In this document: one piece after another, positions 38,001 through 49,304 of the stretch
Numbering within the stretch: the stretch's first letter is position 1
Layout of the letters: the number at the start of each line of letters is the position of its first letter
From: Enoplolaimus lenunculus
Lineage: Eukaryota > Nematoda > Enoplea > Enoplida > Thoracostomopsidae
Length of the DNA stretch: 64,000 nt
Reading direction: 5' to 3'
NCBI GenBank assembly: GCA_030248215.1
Contig: JASANG010001562.1
Location: 112,055-176,054, forward strand
The notes under the pieces: model-generated
What the model was told of the DNA's origin: nothing
The model's input: only the letters and a program-made list of their open reading frames with translations
Database searches by the model: none
Program-made: the position numbers and the translations under genes

Positions 38001-41000
38001 TCAACATTAACTTACCATCATCCATAATTGCGGTTGTTATATTCTTGCCAGTATATCCAAGCGCCCATGCTTTCTCGACGTTCAAATCGAGCCTCGCTTT
38101 TCCACCCGCTTGACCAGTGTTCTTCTAAAAACACAGAATAAGGTTCAATTAAAAAATTAATTCATTCGAAATATAAAGCAAACTGAAATCATGCAATACT
38201 GTAGATTCGTATAATACATTGAATTTGCCTTTAACCAATGTTTAAGGTGCTTAGTATCTGAAGTACGCTGTCTAATTGTTCTACTCGAGAACCTGTTTTT
38301 ATAGAAGTTTAAATTTGATTTAACAAACCAACAACTACTTAGCTCAAATTTGCGTTAAAATCATTCTGATGTAACCCAACGATTTAAGTTTACCTAAAAT
38401 AGCAATCCTACAACTTAAAAATAATTTTAATGCGCGCGAAGGAACTCAGTTATACTTTAAACTACAGAAAATTTTGACCAATGTCGTACCCTGCATCAGG
38501 CCTGTAGCCTGCTCACCTTGCTAAAGGGAAGCTATAAAAATTTTCATGAGGGACATACAAGAATTTTCGGTGACTTACCAGCAAGGTTGAAAATTTTCTA
38601 GGGGGTCGAAACATTTTTCAAAAGCAAGTGAGCCCCCATGCCCCCTTCTTCATTTCGGGTCCGCCCTGCGTAGACCCTTAGACATACCAAATACCACTGA
38701 TACGGATAGAGCGGATCCGTTGGCGATTGAAGAGAATTGAACTGGAGCGTCGCGAGTTGATCTTCAAGCGGTCGATAGCCTCGCTTTGATCGTTTGTAAC
38801 CAACCTGCTGTTCCGCGAAATGAACCTTAAAATTTTAGTTATCTAAATTCCGATTTCACCACATCTGCGTTATAAATAACGTTCCTTTAGTTTTTATTTC
38901 ATGTTTGTCATATTTTGCTCAAATAAAGTGAGGATAGACATGACACTTTTTGCAGAAAAAATACCTTAAACGCCAAAAAATTCTGTTACATATACCTACA
39001 TTAAATTGATATACGGCTTTTAATTGCGGCTCCTATAGGACACCTGTACATTTCTCCGCCATAAGCTTAAGCCAATGCCTAAGCCTAATTCAAACCCTAC
39101 ATCATACAACCTGTAAAAAATTTCGAAAATTGCGGTATAGTGTGCATATTATATCGTCTGCTTTTAACTCCAAGTGGGCCAATGATGAAGACTAAGAAAG
39201 AATAGCTGCCTCAGGCACCGTAGTGAATCCAGGAGATGGGAATGTATCAACTAATGGTCCATCTGAAGCTCACAATGAGTCTTATAGCCATATAGGTAAA
39301 AAATATTACGAGGTTTCATCACAAATTAATTAGTCAATGTAAAAATATCAGAAAAAGCTAACAACTAAAATAGTTGAATGCAGAGATTGTCAAGTTGCAC
39401 CCATTTAAACCAATAGCATACGTCAGCAATCTGCTACTCATAAGATATAGATGCAGGAACACACAGCGTTAATTAGTATTGAATGATTATTATGCAAATA
39501 CTTACATCTCGATCCGCTCGTAGCACTTTTGCGTGATAAGCGCTACGTTTGGTCCGAGCAGCTGGCAACGAACGATGTCTCATGTGCCATTGCGTTTCAT
39601 CACCAAGCACCTACAAATCATAAATTATCAGACATATAAGAGAGTATAGTGGCAACAAGCACGAGCACAGCCAGAATTTTGGAAACCCAGGGTCAAGCTA
39701 TATAAAAATTTCAAAGAGAGGCTGAATTTTGCCTAACAAACTCAAAAAGACATCTAAAACCCCCGGAGGACACAAAAATGTTTTGTACCCAAACCATGCC
39801 GTGGCTACGCCGTTGGCCACAAGCTAAATACAGTTTAGCTACTCTGCATAAAAATTTCATGTCTTAGAATTCGAATGGCATTGAAATAGAAATATACTCA
39901 ATGAGCGAATCTGTAATGTAAATTCAAGGTATTCTACGACCTACAAAAGACCTCATTTAAGAAGCGTTCTTTTATACTTTAATCAAAGTCTAAAAACTAC
40001 GCATCAACACCGACAGCAGTATTTCACTTATATTTTTGAATTGTTTTGTTCTGCGTACCATTTTCTGACTTGAGTATTTCGTCCATCCGTTTATTAACAG
40101 AAAACATTTGACTTGCGAAACTGAAGCGGTTATGTGTATTTTCATGCCGTACGAAAAGTTTTTACGCACTTTCACTCAAAACATTAACACTTTAGGCTTA
40201 GAATTAGGTAAAGGCTTTGATAAAGGCGTAATCAAGCGATTCATAAGTCTAAGCATAAGCACCCAACGTAAATGTGGCAAAAAGTGTACAAACGCCGTAT
40301 TACGAACTACTAAATTGTGCGTATAATATAGCAATATACAATTTCTAAACTTACCGGTTTGACAATTTCTAATCCATGCCGTTTCGCAATACGATGAGCT
40401 GTCTCTCGATTTGAAGTGTGCACAACAAAATCGTTGGTAAATACGTTCGATAAAGCTGCACTCCCCGAAACCAAAAATGACGCAATTGAAACTAATAGTA
40501 AAACCTGCAAAAAACGCAAATTTCAAATATATTCTTCATTTATAGATTGAACGGACACGTGCGTTGCTTAGTTAAATAGGACTTGCAGTTTTTTAAGCAA
40601 TAATTGAAAGTTTAATGTTTTCAAGGCATTTGCTACCTATTACGGCGGTGTCTGATTTAGTATGTAATTTATTTTTTCTTGATATATTACAACTTTCGCA
40701 ATGCAACCTATTGATTAAAATGTAGCAAATTATTAACAAACCAGGGTGCAACCGAATTATAAAATACCGGAATCGTGAAAGTTCCAAAAATACCGGACCC
40801 GAAAAACAAAAAACTTGTTACCGAAAAATTGATTTTAACGGTATTTCATCGTGTTTAATGGTGTACACACATCATTTACAAGGCTAAAATCCGGAAAAAA
40901 TGCAGTGGCGGGAAACGCATGATAAATTATGGAGTATGGCATAAATATTAAAATTTTGGCAATACACGCTCAGATAATTTTAGAACAATAAGATAGAATA

Positions 41001-41351
41001 ATATGCCAATTTTTCTAAAATTGTAGAATGAGAAAAATTTTTAATACCGAAAATACTGGAGAATTCCGGTGAAAAATAGCGGATGTATTGCCGAACGGAA
41101 TTCCTGTTGCACCCTGAAACAAACACAGCTTAAATTAAGTTGACCCTTTGTATTGTCGCTTACAACGTTTCAGAATCACTTTTAATTTTTATTTGCAGTA
41201 CTAAGCTCAGCTCATGGACTCGTTCCCCCAAGCTTCAACCAAAGGCCAAGCCTGAACCTAAGCGTAATCCCAGCGTAACCCAAAGTTAAAAATCTATTCA
41301 TGCAGTAATACTTACCTTTACATACTGTATTATATAACGTCCTACTGTCAT
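29015..41351 (-). CDS. PCSK2: Proprotein convertase 2 (PC2-type prohormone convertase), complete
   Basis: Calcium-dependent subtilisin-like protease that cuts prohormones at dibasic sites in secretory granules. Sixteen coding exons (minus strand): 41351-41316, 40504-40355, 39610-39506, 38825-38688, 38124-38016, 37358-37321, 36997-36921, 36605-36517, 35687-35512, 33707-33495, 33042-32942, 32477-32342, 31616-31453, 30652-30488, 30025-29896, 29176-29015. All phases join cleanly to give 662 residues (human PC2 has 638). Visible parts: signal segment about 13-29 ([14 protein letters not shown]); prodomain with inner site RTKR (81-84) and final site RSKR (109-112) before GYR; triad Asp178 (IMDDG), His219 (SHGTRC), Ser394 (SGTSAAAP); Asp321 in FVWASGDGG, where other convertases have Asn, the PC2 hallmark; P domain with RRGD (551-554) and [11 protein letters not shown]; and a short basic tail. 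Nothing is broken. Some donors (GTTAGC, GTGCGA, GTCTGT) are weak but are fixed by reading phase. Confidence 0.95.
29432..29683. mobile_element. Foldback-like element inside the last PC2 intron
   Basis: Termini CACTGTAAATTTCAGTGAG and GGAATTTACAGTG, with arms rich in TGAGTT/AACTCA words. It is structurally like the 22768 family but has different sequence. It lies between PC2 exons 15 and 16. Confidence 0.7.
30868..30947. repeat. 40-bp tandem duplication in PC2 intron 13
   Basis: TTTATACGC.TCT.AACCG followed by TTTCATATTGCTTTTGCAAC occurs twice head to tail, with only a few differences. Confidence 0.85.
31231..31304. repeat. 17-bp minisatellite in PC2 intron 13
   Basis: Four units of GCTAGATTACCGAACAG or GCGAGATTACCGACCAG begin at 31231, 31248, 31265 and 31282, and a partial fifth unit follows. 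Units 1-2 and 3-4 are matched pairs, suggesting growth by doubling. Confidence 0.85.
31705..31919 (+). mobile_element. hAT-like miniature element with CCTAAG core, family 2, in PC2 intron 12
   Basis: Left end AATGTAAAGAACAGGG and right end ATATTTACATGGGCC. It holds two blocks of CCTAAG units (near 31747 and 31797) separated by a CGTAAGAATGAGCATATT spacer, implying internal duplication. No clear target repeat is visible. Confidence 0.75.
34008..34212. repeat. GC-rich repeat in PC2 intron 9
   Basis: A GC-rich block in an AT-rich intron with internal inverted words (GGGGCGGAGCCCC, CCCCTAAAGGGGCC, TGGGGGAGCCCCCA) and the motif TCGCTCGCTTCGCTCGCGAG. It is probably a miniature element of unassigned family. 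A related block lies near 43860-43985. Confidence 0.6.
40742..41116. mobile_element. hAT-like miniature element in PC2 intron 1
   Basis: CAGGGTGCAACCGAATTATA to TTCCTGTTGCACCCTG, 375 bp, the same length as the copy at 5732. Flanks TAACAAAC and AAACAAAC match at 7 of 8 positions. It lies between the two exons encoding the signal peptide region. Confidence 0.88.
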
Positions 41352-41378
41352 TATGCTGAAACAAACAATAAAAGGCAG
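41352..41378 (-). other. Splice acceptor just before the PC2 start codon
   Basis: On the minus strand a T-rich tract (CCTTTTATTGTTTGTTTCAG) is followed by CATAATGACA, so the start codon lies 4 bases after the AG. The coding part of this exon is only 12 codons before a GTAAGT donor. The acceptor joins either an upstream non-coding 5' exon or a spliced leader added in trans. No upstream exon could be identified, so the two cannot be told apart here. Confidence 0.6.
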
Positions 41379-41695
41379 TAAAAATAACACGCAAGATAAC
41401 TGAATTAGTAACCGAACAGCAAATTTTCTCCTAAATCTGTCATAAACATCTACGTTTAGCAAATAATGTTTAAAAAAATAACCGCTATTTCTACAAGAGC
41501 ACTGAAACAGTTTTAACGTTTGGAAAACCCTCAAACAAATCTGACAAAATTAAACATTTTGAACAATCGGAATTTTTGTGTTGCTTTGGTTTTATACTTT
41601 ATGCACAGAGAATTTTCTGTGCCATAAACTGATCCAACACGCTGCAAAGTACTAATTAAATAGTATACAATCAAGGAAACTTCGCTTCAACTTTT

Positions 41696-41850
41696 TCTAT
41701 ACCTTGCTGAGGGCGAACCGTTTTTCAGCGGGGCTGCAATAAATTAAGTTTAAGCTTTAGAGTATTTGTTTCTTAACTTTAGGCTTAGGCTTAGGCCTGG
41801 CTTATTAACATGTTTAACACTACAGTTACAGCCTCTAACATACATGGGCC
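41696..41850 (-). mobile_element. hAT-like miniature element with TTAGGC core, family 2 (worn)
   Basis: The right end ATACATGGGCC and the core CTTTAGGCTTAGGCTTAGG are clear. The left end (CTATACCTTGCTGAGGGCG) is diverged. It lies about 350 bp upstream of the PC2 start exon. Confidence 0.65.
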
Positions 41851-42025
41851 CAAATCTCGTACTAAAAACTGAACACTTCATGCATGCATCTCTGTCTGTA
41901 ACTCCAAACCAATAAACAAGGTAGTCCTATGGCTTTGCATTAGGCAGAATACTTAAAATTTTAACAATACGGATTAACCCTTTCTCACATGAATATTTTC
42001 AATTTCATATGATATGTATTTTCAA

Positions 42026-42096
42026 GGTAAGATTCGAACCCTAGTCTCACGGGTGGGAGGCGTTTACGATGACCACTGAGCTATAGGAGCTTGACG
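42026..42096 (-). repeat. tRNA-like relic
   Basis: The minus strand reads TATAGCTCAGTGGTCATCG (A-box-like) and GGGTTCGAATCTTACC (B-box-like), with CTCCCAC in the anticodon-loop position, which would give a CCC anticodon. The acceptor and T stems do not pair well, so this is a tRNA pseudogene or SINE head rather than a working tRNA. Confidence 0.5.
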
Positions 42097-42154
42097 CTCG
42101 GGCCCGAGGGGGCTCTCACGTCTTGTGGAGATGTTGCACTGCGCATATATGTTA

Positions 42155-42956
42155 CCAGTCGTAGTGGGACTACATTTATTGAGCGAAGCTTGAACGCACG
42201 TAAGCAATTAAGGTAATATGCAAATTAGTTGTTAGCTAACTATTCATTTATCGGTTTTAGAGGTTTGTAAGCAATTTCCTCAGATTCCTCGCACCCAAAA
42301 ACCCTTCAGCTACTCTAATAATTTTTGGAATAATTTAAAAAGTCCTAATTTTGTTTTGTCAATTAAGCTAATATGCAAATTAGTTATTAGCTAACTATTC
42401 AATTATCGGTTTTGGAGGTTTGTAAACAATTTATTCAGATTCTTCGCACCCAAAAACCTTCAGTAAACCCTAATAATTATTGAAATAATTTATAAAGTCC
42501 TAGTTTTGTCTTGTCAATTAAGCTAATATGCAAATTAGCTATTAGCTAACTATTCAATTATCGGTTTTGGATGTTTGTAAATAGTCTACACAGATTCCTC
42601 GCACCCAAAAACCCTTTAATGCTAAAATTAGATTGCTTCTAACTGTAATAAATAGTGAAATATTGTGGAAAGTCCTAATTTAGGCTTAATTAATTATGCA
42701 AATTAGCCTGTAGCTAATAAACGGCTTAAAATTTTAAACCCCAATGCGAGGTTAACACCCCAGGATAATTGGCTTTCAAACAAAAAAAGTTTATCAAAAT
42801 CGGTTCAGCCGTTCCTGAGATTCTTTTCGGACGGACAGACGGACAGACGGACAGACGGACGGACGGACATCCACCTTTCGACCCCCAAGTACAAAACATA
42901 AAACGCTTCGCGATGATCCGAGCTTCGCTCGGAGTTTCGCTTCGCTCAATAAATGT
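42155..42956. mobile_element. Compound miniature element with three internal units
   Basis: Starts CCAGTCGTAGTGGGACTAC and ends TTCGCTTCGCTCAATAAATG. Successive units of about 170-180 bp begin AATATGCAAATTAG near 42213, 42371 and 42528. Each contains AACTATTCA and TCGCACCCAAAAACC. The right part has TATCAAAATCGGTTCAGCC, then GGACAGAC repeats (42831-42868) and a CCGAGCTTCGCTCGG hairpin. Long open frames across it are repeat artefacts. Confidence 0.85.
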
Positions 42957-43273
42957 TAAACACTGCTCACAGTGTGTGTATTGCTCGTACATTATATTAT
43001 TTAGTTGCTCATAGTATACTCTATGAGTGAAAGGGTTGAAGGCAAAATCAGTTTTGCAATGACAAACTGCAGTTCTTGATAAATTTTTGTGGTCACTGGA
43101 GGCATAATTGGAAACCGATAGGGCTCCGGCGTAAGGGGCGTTGCTTTCGCTCCTTGCATAAGCGTCAGATACTACAGACAATCTGATATTCCCAACTTGT
43201 TAAAATATAAAACTGCTATTTGCTATCGCACATTCAAGTTTTGAACTATTCAGTATTTAGTAAAACATTTGAG

Positions 43274-43418
43274 CCATATATAGATGAAGGCCGTATCAAT
43301 AGTATAAGCATAATAATAAGCCTAGGCCTAAGCATAAACCTGTTAAGCAAAAAATAGTCTAAAGATTAAGCTTAATCTATTTCAGTCCTGCAGAAGACGG
43401 CCCGCCCTCAGTTATAAA
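43274..43418 (+). mobile_element. hAT-like miniature element with CCTAAG core, family 2 (worn)
   Basis: Core AAGCCTAGGCCTAAGCATAA, then AAAAAATAGTCTAAAGATTA and TTCAGTCCTGCAGAAGACGG match the right half of the copy at 15301. Both termini are diverged. Confidence 0.6.
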
Positions 43419-46400
43419 GGGGAAATTTGAAAAAAACTTTGCTTGATTCCGTTTATTAAGTACTTCTCGTGTACTTGATTACGTTGTTATAACATATAAA
43501 ATCTTATGCGCATGAAGTATGGACACGGGCTGGGTAAAAACTATTTGACTTGAGTATATCCCCGTCTAAAGAATTTCAAAGCGCGGGGTAAAAATTTGTG
43601 ATTCTTTACCTATCTGGAATTTAGGCACTATAAATATATATGTTAACGATTTAACTATATTAGTACAGTGTTATATTGTTCTACATTTACTTATAAAATA
43701 TATAATGGCTTATTTTGACATTGCGTTGGTTTTTCATGAACTACTGGGTCTACATCACCGAACCGGTACCCACTCCCCAGTCTAGCAGTTGTGTAACTGT
43801 GAAGCTTTGCACACACAATTTTTGTTACGTTTAATTTTGAGCTGCTTGGGTTGTGAAATTTGACTGTTTTTTGAGCGAAGCAAGCGAGAATCTAGGCGTA
43901 ATCTCTGTATCTAATGTATATTTAGAACGCACGACCTGATTCCGATTGGGGGAGCCGCGGCGCCTCCGCCCTCCACCGGCCCACCCTGTCGGTACGCCCG
44001 TGTCGCAACAGAAAAACTGTTCGTCTAAATTTACGCTGCAATTAAAAAGCTTTGCTTACAGAGCATCAGAAGGCTAAGAACTGAAAATAAGCTAACCAAT
44101 TTTTCCAAAGTAAGGAATTGAATGAGAGTACCCTGTAGTTAAATTAAGGTTTTGAATTTCGTATAACTTTCACACAGACTATTGAAGTAATCGGCGTAGT
44201 TAAACTGAGCCCAAACCTTTCCGAATTGCATACAGTCAAAATATTTGCAAAATTGAAACTTAGGGTCCTAAAATGTTATCTAAGACACCCTGAGTGTGAG
44301 ATTCCACATTTTTAGATGTGTTGAAGTTGCCATGTTTAAAATATCATCCTCATGTTTAACTTAATTCTCCATATATACAAACTATAGTAATATTTATCCG
44401 AAAAAAAACGCAGCTTGTGTACAAAAGAATTACTAAAAATACAGACAAAAACTATATTAATAAAAGTGATCATATTTGGATCGAAAACTTACAAATTAAG
44501 TGTTGAACTCTAAACTTGCAACTATTAGCGTATTCCTATGCTCGACAAGGTACGGCAGTTACTAGTACACATCGGGATTCAGCTAAAGTGTACGAAGCCA
44601 GGACTTCGAATGGGTAGGGTTAAAATGTAAAGAGCAAGCAACTTTCTGGTTCGGTTGTATAGCATTCAGTATAAAACTGCGATGAAAATAGAAAATACTC
44701 TAATCCGATATGTAATGAAATGCAATAAAATAACATTCTGGCTCATGGATTGGAGCTGGGAGATGCAATGACGCCAAAACATATTCCTTGGCTCAGTTCC
44801 TGCCCCAAAAATGTTACTCAGACTCTTGCACACTCTCTTTTTCAAATTTAGGCCTAGGTCTGACTTAGGGGTTGGCTTTGAGAATAGGCGAGTAACATAA
44901 GCCTAGAAGTAAATCTAAACCTTTTTTATGCCTTTCGCTAAGCCTACTTATGCCTTAATCTTACGTCTGGAGGAAACAGGGCGCAGTCAGGATTATTGTT
45001 CTGGTGGATGTATCCTAAAGTAATTTTTAACGTCTAGGATCCAGAAAAATATTCTAAAGCCGGCTAAAACGTTTTTTATCCCCACAGAAATTTCGGGAGC
45101 GGAAAACACATATATCCCCTGAATCCCTCACTTGCATGCGCCCCTGCGTCGAAGAATTATACAACAGCAGCTATTCGTTTCACCAATACGCACCAGACAA
45201 ATCCACGAGTACTTAGAACTGACACAAAGCATGTAGTTATTACATTCATTCGTCAAGCCTTGGGCTCTTTTCTAAACAAATACTAAAGCTGTCCGTCAAT
45301 ATCTTTAAGTTTAAGCCGCTTGCTAATCACTGAAAACACAATTTCTAATCAAAAAGTTCAAAGAACCGTCCAAAACTGTGAAAACAGTCTTGTATCTTGT
45401 TTGCTTGAAGCCTAAAGTCGGTGACCATCTAAACACGCATCAACAGCAATAACATAGTACATTTTCTCTGCGTCGTTTCAAGATGTTAACGACGGCATAT
45501 GATTTTATCAGAAACTCAAACTATGCTCACACAAAATACAGTGGTGACGTGCTAATTGTAAGATTATTAAATGTCAAAGAATGAGCTTTTACTATTGAAA
45601 CGGTCAGTTCAATGTTGTTGAAAGTCAATTTTAAGCTTAGCTAAAATATGTAAGCTTCTTTTCGCATGAAATCGTGTTCGCATGAACTCGTGTAGACTTG
45701 TAACCGTGTGCTTAAGCAGTGAGCACATAGACCAACGTTGTACGTATATGCTGACACAGCTACAAGTCGTGTTTTTGACAAAATGTTAGTGAAGTGATAG
45801 TTAGGCCGCGTATAGTACCCAATAACCATACCCAAATACAATCCTTATCGACACAGAACGCGTTCAAAACTGTACAAAGGCTGAACTAAACCCACGTATA
45901 CATATAAAACATGAATGCAGCGGTTGTAGATAGAAATTTAGATTGTGTGTGGGGGGCGTGTAACGAAACGCCAGAAAAATATTAAAAGATAAAATTGGCC
46001 AAATAGTTTACGACCGACTCACATTAAGGCAATGGGTGTATGTGACAAAGTTGAACACCAAATTGAAGGAAGACGCCCTCTTATCGTTAGTCATGCCTCT
46101 TGATTGTTCGCCTCTGCATTAATATATGAGCATACAAGAAACCATGAGCATAAGCACACGCTGCAATACGAAGGTTGTAGCATGAAAGCCGTGTCAGTGT
46201 TGGTACCAAAAAACCTATTTAGAACCGTTTGCGTATTAACATAGGTTATACACAAGGTTTGTGTTGTGTGTGTCACTGGCGTACCAACGAACTTGTGTTG
46301 GTGGGCGCTGATACAGAAAAACAACTAAACCATTAGTTCTTTACAAAAGAATTCGCTAGCCATTAATAAAATTGATTCAATAAGGCAGGTGGTCTAAAGC

Positions 46401-47295
46401 GAATAGTAAATTAATACAGATTAGAAGAGTCTGCAGCCCCTCTGATGTATCGGTTCGAAACGTCCCACGTGAATGTATATAGAGAACAAATGGCAGTGTT
46501 TTAGTTAAAGCTTGTGTAAAAAACGGAAACGTAGCTAGTGGTATTTGTCGCAGTTTGAACCTTAAGGCTTGGTAAACGCAAGATTTGCGAAAGCATTGCT
46601 AGTTCATAAAATCACATTAATCTGGTGAGGCACACAACTAAATTATTAGAAATTGGGACGTGACGTCAGTGAATATTTTACTTCCAATCTGATGATTATA
46701 CCACACATATGTCTATACTGCCATGCGAATTACGCATGCTTCAATATGGATATGGGCAAACTATCGCATGCAAAGTTAGAGGCGATAGAATAAGATAAAT
46801 GCTATTCGCATACCGCATGAAAGCTTGCAAGCTGATTTAATAAATAACTATAATTCGATAAGAAATTGAAAAATGATAAGTGCAAATGACTCGGTTGTTT
46901 TAAACTGTACTTCGTAAGTGGCGTTTGAAAAAGTGTCCAGTTTTAAAAAATTGTGCATTTGAGCTACTCATGACCTCACCAAAACATATTTTAGCCAGGT
47001 CTCTTTTAAAAAATAAATCCATGCAGTTCATAGGCACACTTGCGATCGAGAAATTTTTTCTCAAACTTCGGCAGTTTATAAAGAATTGCAGATAACACAC
47101 AAATTCCATTTGTCATTTTTTATTTAGGTGCAGCAGTTAAACATCACTGATGAGTTCAAACCCTATGACATCAGGCTGTAGGTAGTTTAAAAAATCCGAT
47201 TATTGGAATTGTACGTCTACTACTGTATAATAAAATTTTGTAGTTCACAATTTTTGTAAATTTCGAAGTCGACATATTTTTTCCTTTGATGTTCC
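43419..47295. other. Gene-poor stretch between PC2 and FPGS
   Basis: No exon was recognised. It holds a GC-rich patch near 43860-43985 related to the block in PC2 intron 9, and TTAGGC-like words near 44850-44950. Short frames at 45641-45841 and 46091-46324 have no known motif. Confidence 0.4.
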
Positions 47296-47519
47296 GGTCA
47301 ATGTTACTTTAAGGGCCTAACAGTAGAGTAAGCGTATTCCTAAGCCCAAGCGTTGCAAAAATGTGTTGCTTAGCCTAAGCGTTGCAAAAATGTGTTCCTA
47401 AAAGCGTAAGCGTTGCAAAAATGTGTTCCTAAGCCTAAGCAAAAAATGTGATCTAGAATCTAAAAATAGTTTTTATAGACCCGCCTGAAACCTGGACGCC
47501 CCTTAAAGTAACATAGACC
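47296..47519 (+). mobile_element. hAT-like miniature element, family 1, with tripled spacer unit
   Basis: GGTCAATGTTACTTTAAGGG to CTTAAAGTAACATAGACC. The AAGCGTTGCAAAAATGTGTT unit occurs three times in the core, where other copies have it once or not at all. Confidence 0.88.
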
Positions 47520-48141
47520 TATGTTTGTACTACTAATTATCGCAAATTTGTTTGCATGCTGAACCGAATAAAATAAAAAATTTAACGGGGCCCTATATCG
47601 GGCATTCATCCAGCTTGGTTGCAGAGTACAACATTAATATCTCAAAAACTGGAGTGCAAAAGGTGGCGCCCAAAATCTAAAGCGTAAAAGGAAGTATCCA
47701 GAGGCTGATCTAGAGGCTGAAAAATATTATGAAACGCAAGTTTCTACTGCGAAGGGTAGCGAAAAATCGTAAGGCAGGGCCTTATGATTTGATCACAAAA
47801 AAGTTCTGAAGGGAAAATGGCAACCATTTTGTCACAAAAAAATTTCTGATGGTGGGCGTACGTCCACCAAATCACCCATTCAGATCCGCTAGTAATGGTA
47901 GTACGACGTGGTTATAAAAACTCAATTTGAGCCAAAGACGCGAGACGATTTATTAACGCGTAATTTCGTTGAATGACTATAATAAAAAATTTATTGCATG
48001 TGAACAATCATACACAAAAGCCAAGCACCGTTTATGCGAGGTTTAAGTTATAACCGGCTTAGCTTAGGACACGTTTTGCCCCTATTAGACTACTGGGTAA
48101 CATTTTGTCTGCTTATAGACCCCATATCGTATTCAAAAATT

Positions 48142-48312
48142 GGCCAATGTTACTTTAAAGGGCGTAACAGTAGATTAAGCGTATTCCTAAGCCTAACCCT
48201 AAGCGTTGCAAAAATGAGTTCCTAAACCTAAGCAAAAAATGTAATCTAGAATATAAACCTACTCTTTTATAGACCCACTACAAACCTGGACGCCCCTTAA
48301 AGTAACATGTCC
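48142..48312 (+). mobile_element. hAT-like miniature element, family 1
   Basis: GGCCAATGTTACTTTAAAGG to CTTAAAGTAACATGTCC, with AAAAATT directly on both sides. One GCGTTGCAAAAATGAGTTCC unit lies in the core. Confidence 0.85.
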
Positions 48313-48476
48313 AAAAATTCATATTTGTCTATTATCATGTGTGGGTCACATTTTGTTCATCAATATCATATGATATTCGAGGTATTGTCTGCGAATATTA
48401 TATGATTATAACGTTTTCAGATGTCTGCATACTTGAGGTAACATACCCAAGTTGTCCTGTTGAATATTACATACTA

Positions 48477-48806
48477 GAATTTAAAATTTAAATTTTTCAA
48501 TTCTCAAGCTGCTGTTCCAAGCGATTTTGTGTCGGTTACGATTTGCAGGCGTGTATTTGGTATTCAAAGCACTTTTGTGCCTATGCCGTGCAACTTTCCA
48601 TTCATCTATTAGTACCCAAAGATTACACTGTCCCGCTGAATAGAATTTAAAATTTAAACTTTTCAATTCTCAAGTTGCGGTTCCAAGCGATTTTGTGTCG
48701 GTTACGATTTGCAGGCGTGTATTTGGTATTCAAAGCACTTTTGTGCCTATGCCGTGCAACTTTCCATTCATTTAGTAGTACCCAAAGATTACACTGTCCC
48801 GTTGAA
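48477..48806. repeat. 166-bp tandem duplication, nearly identical copies
   Basis: The block from GAATTTAAAATTTAAA to ATTACACTGTCCCG occurs twice head to tail with only a handful of differences, so the duplication is recent. AATATCATATGATATTCG-like words flank the region at about 48360 and 48838. No coding role is visible. Confidence 0.9.
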
Positions 48807-49304
48807 TATCATTATTACGATATTTGTTGAAATTTTGAAATATCATATGATATTCGCATAAATGTACCATCGCCGCTGAACTATAAGGAATTCACTCGCA
48901 AGAATGAAACCGCTACAGCGAATTGTTGAAATAATATGCGTATACTGTTAACTTTGCGCTGTTACGTACGCATAAACAACGTGAGGGAAACGGTTACAAT
49001 TAATACGCTTCCGCCAAAAGAGCACTTAGATATAAATTTTATAATTTCGCGAGCACCAAGGTGCGACTGGATGCCAAAAATACCAAGAATAAACCTACTC
49101 CTCAGTCTCTCAGTTCACGGGTCTCCATGTCTCCAAATGGGCAGGCACCTATACTATAATTAACATGGGTCCTTATCTTCTAGCGGACAAAACTTCTCAG
49201 CGACAATAGTCACACAAACTGGAGTACCGGAGGTCTGTGTTAACTAAGCCGGATATGGGTTCACACCTTGAATCCTGAACATTCTTATGCGCACATAAAT
49301 CACA

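Noticed and set aside
42026-42096. Functional tRNA gene
   Set aside because: A- and B-box-like words are present, but the stems do not pair well enough.
42726-43181. Minus-strand frame of about 150 codons
   Set aside because: Most of it is translation of the compound miniature element, including its GGACAGAC repeat. Similar frames appear in the other copies.
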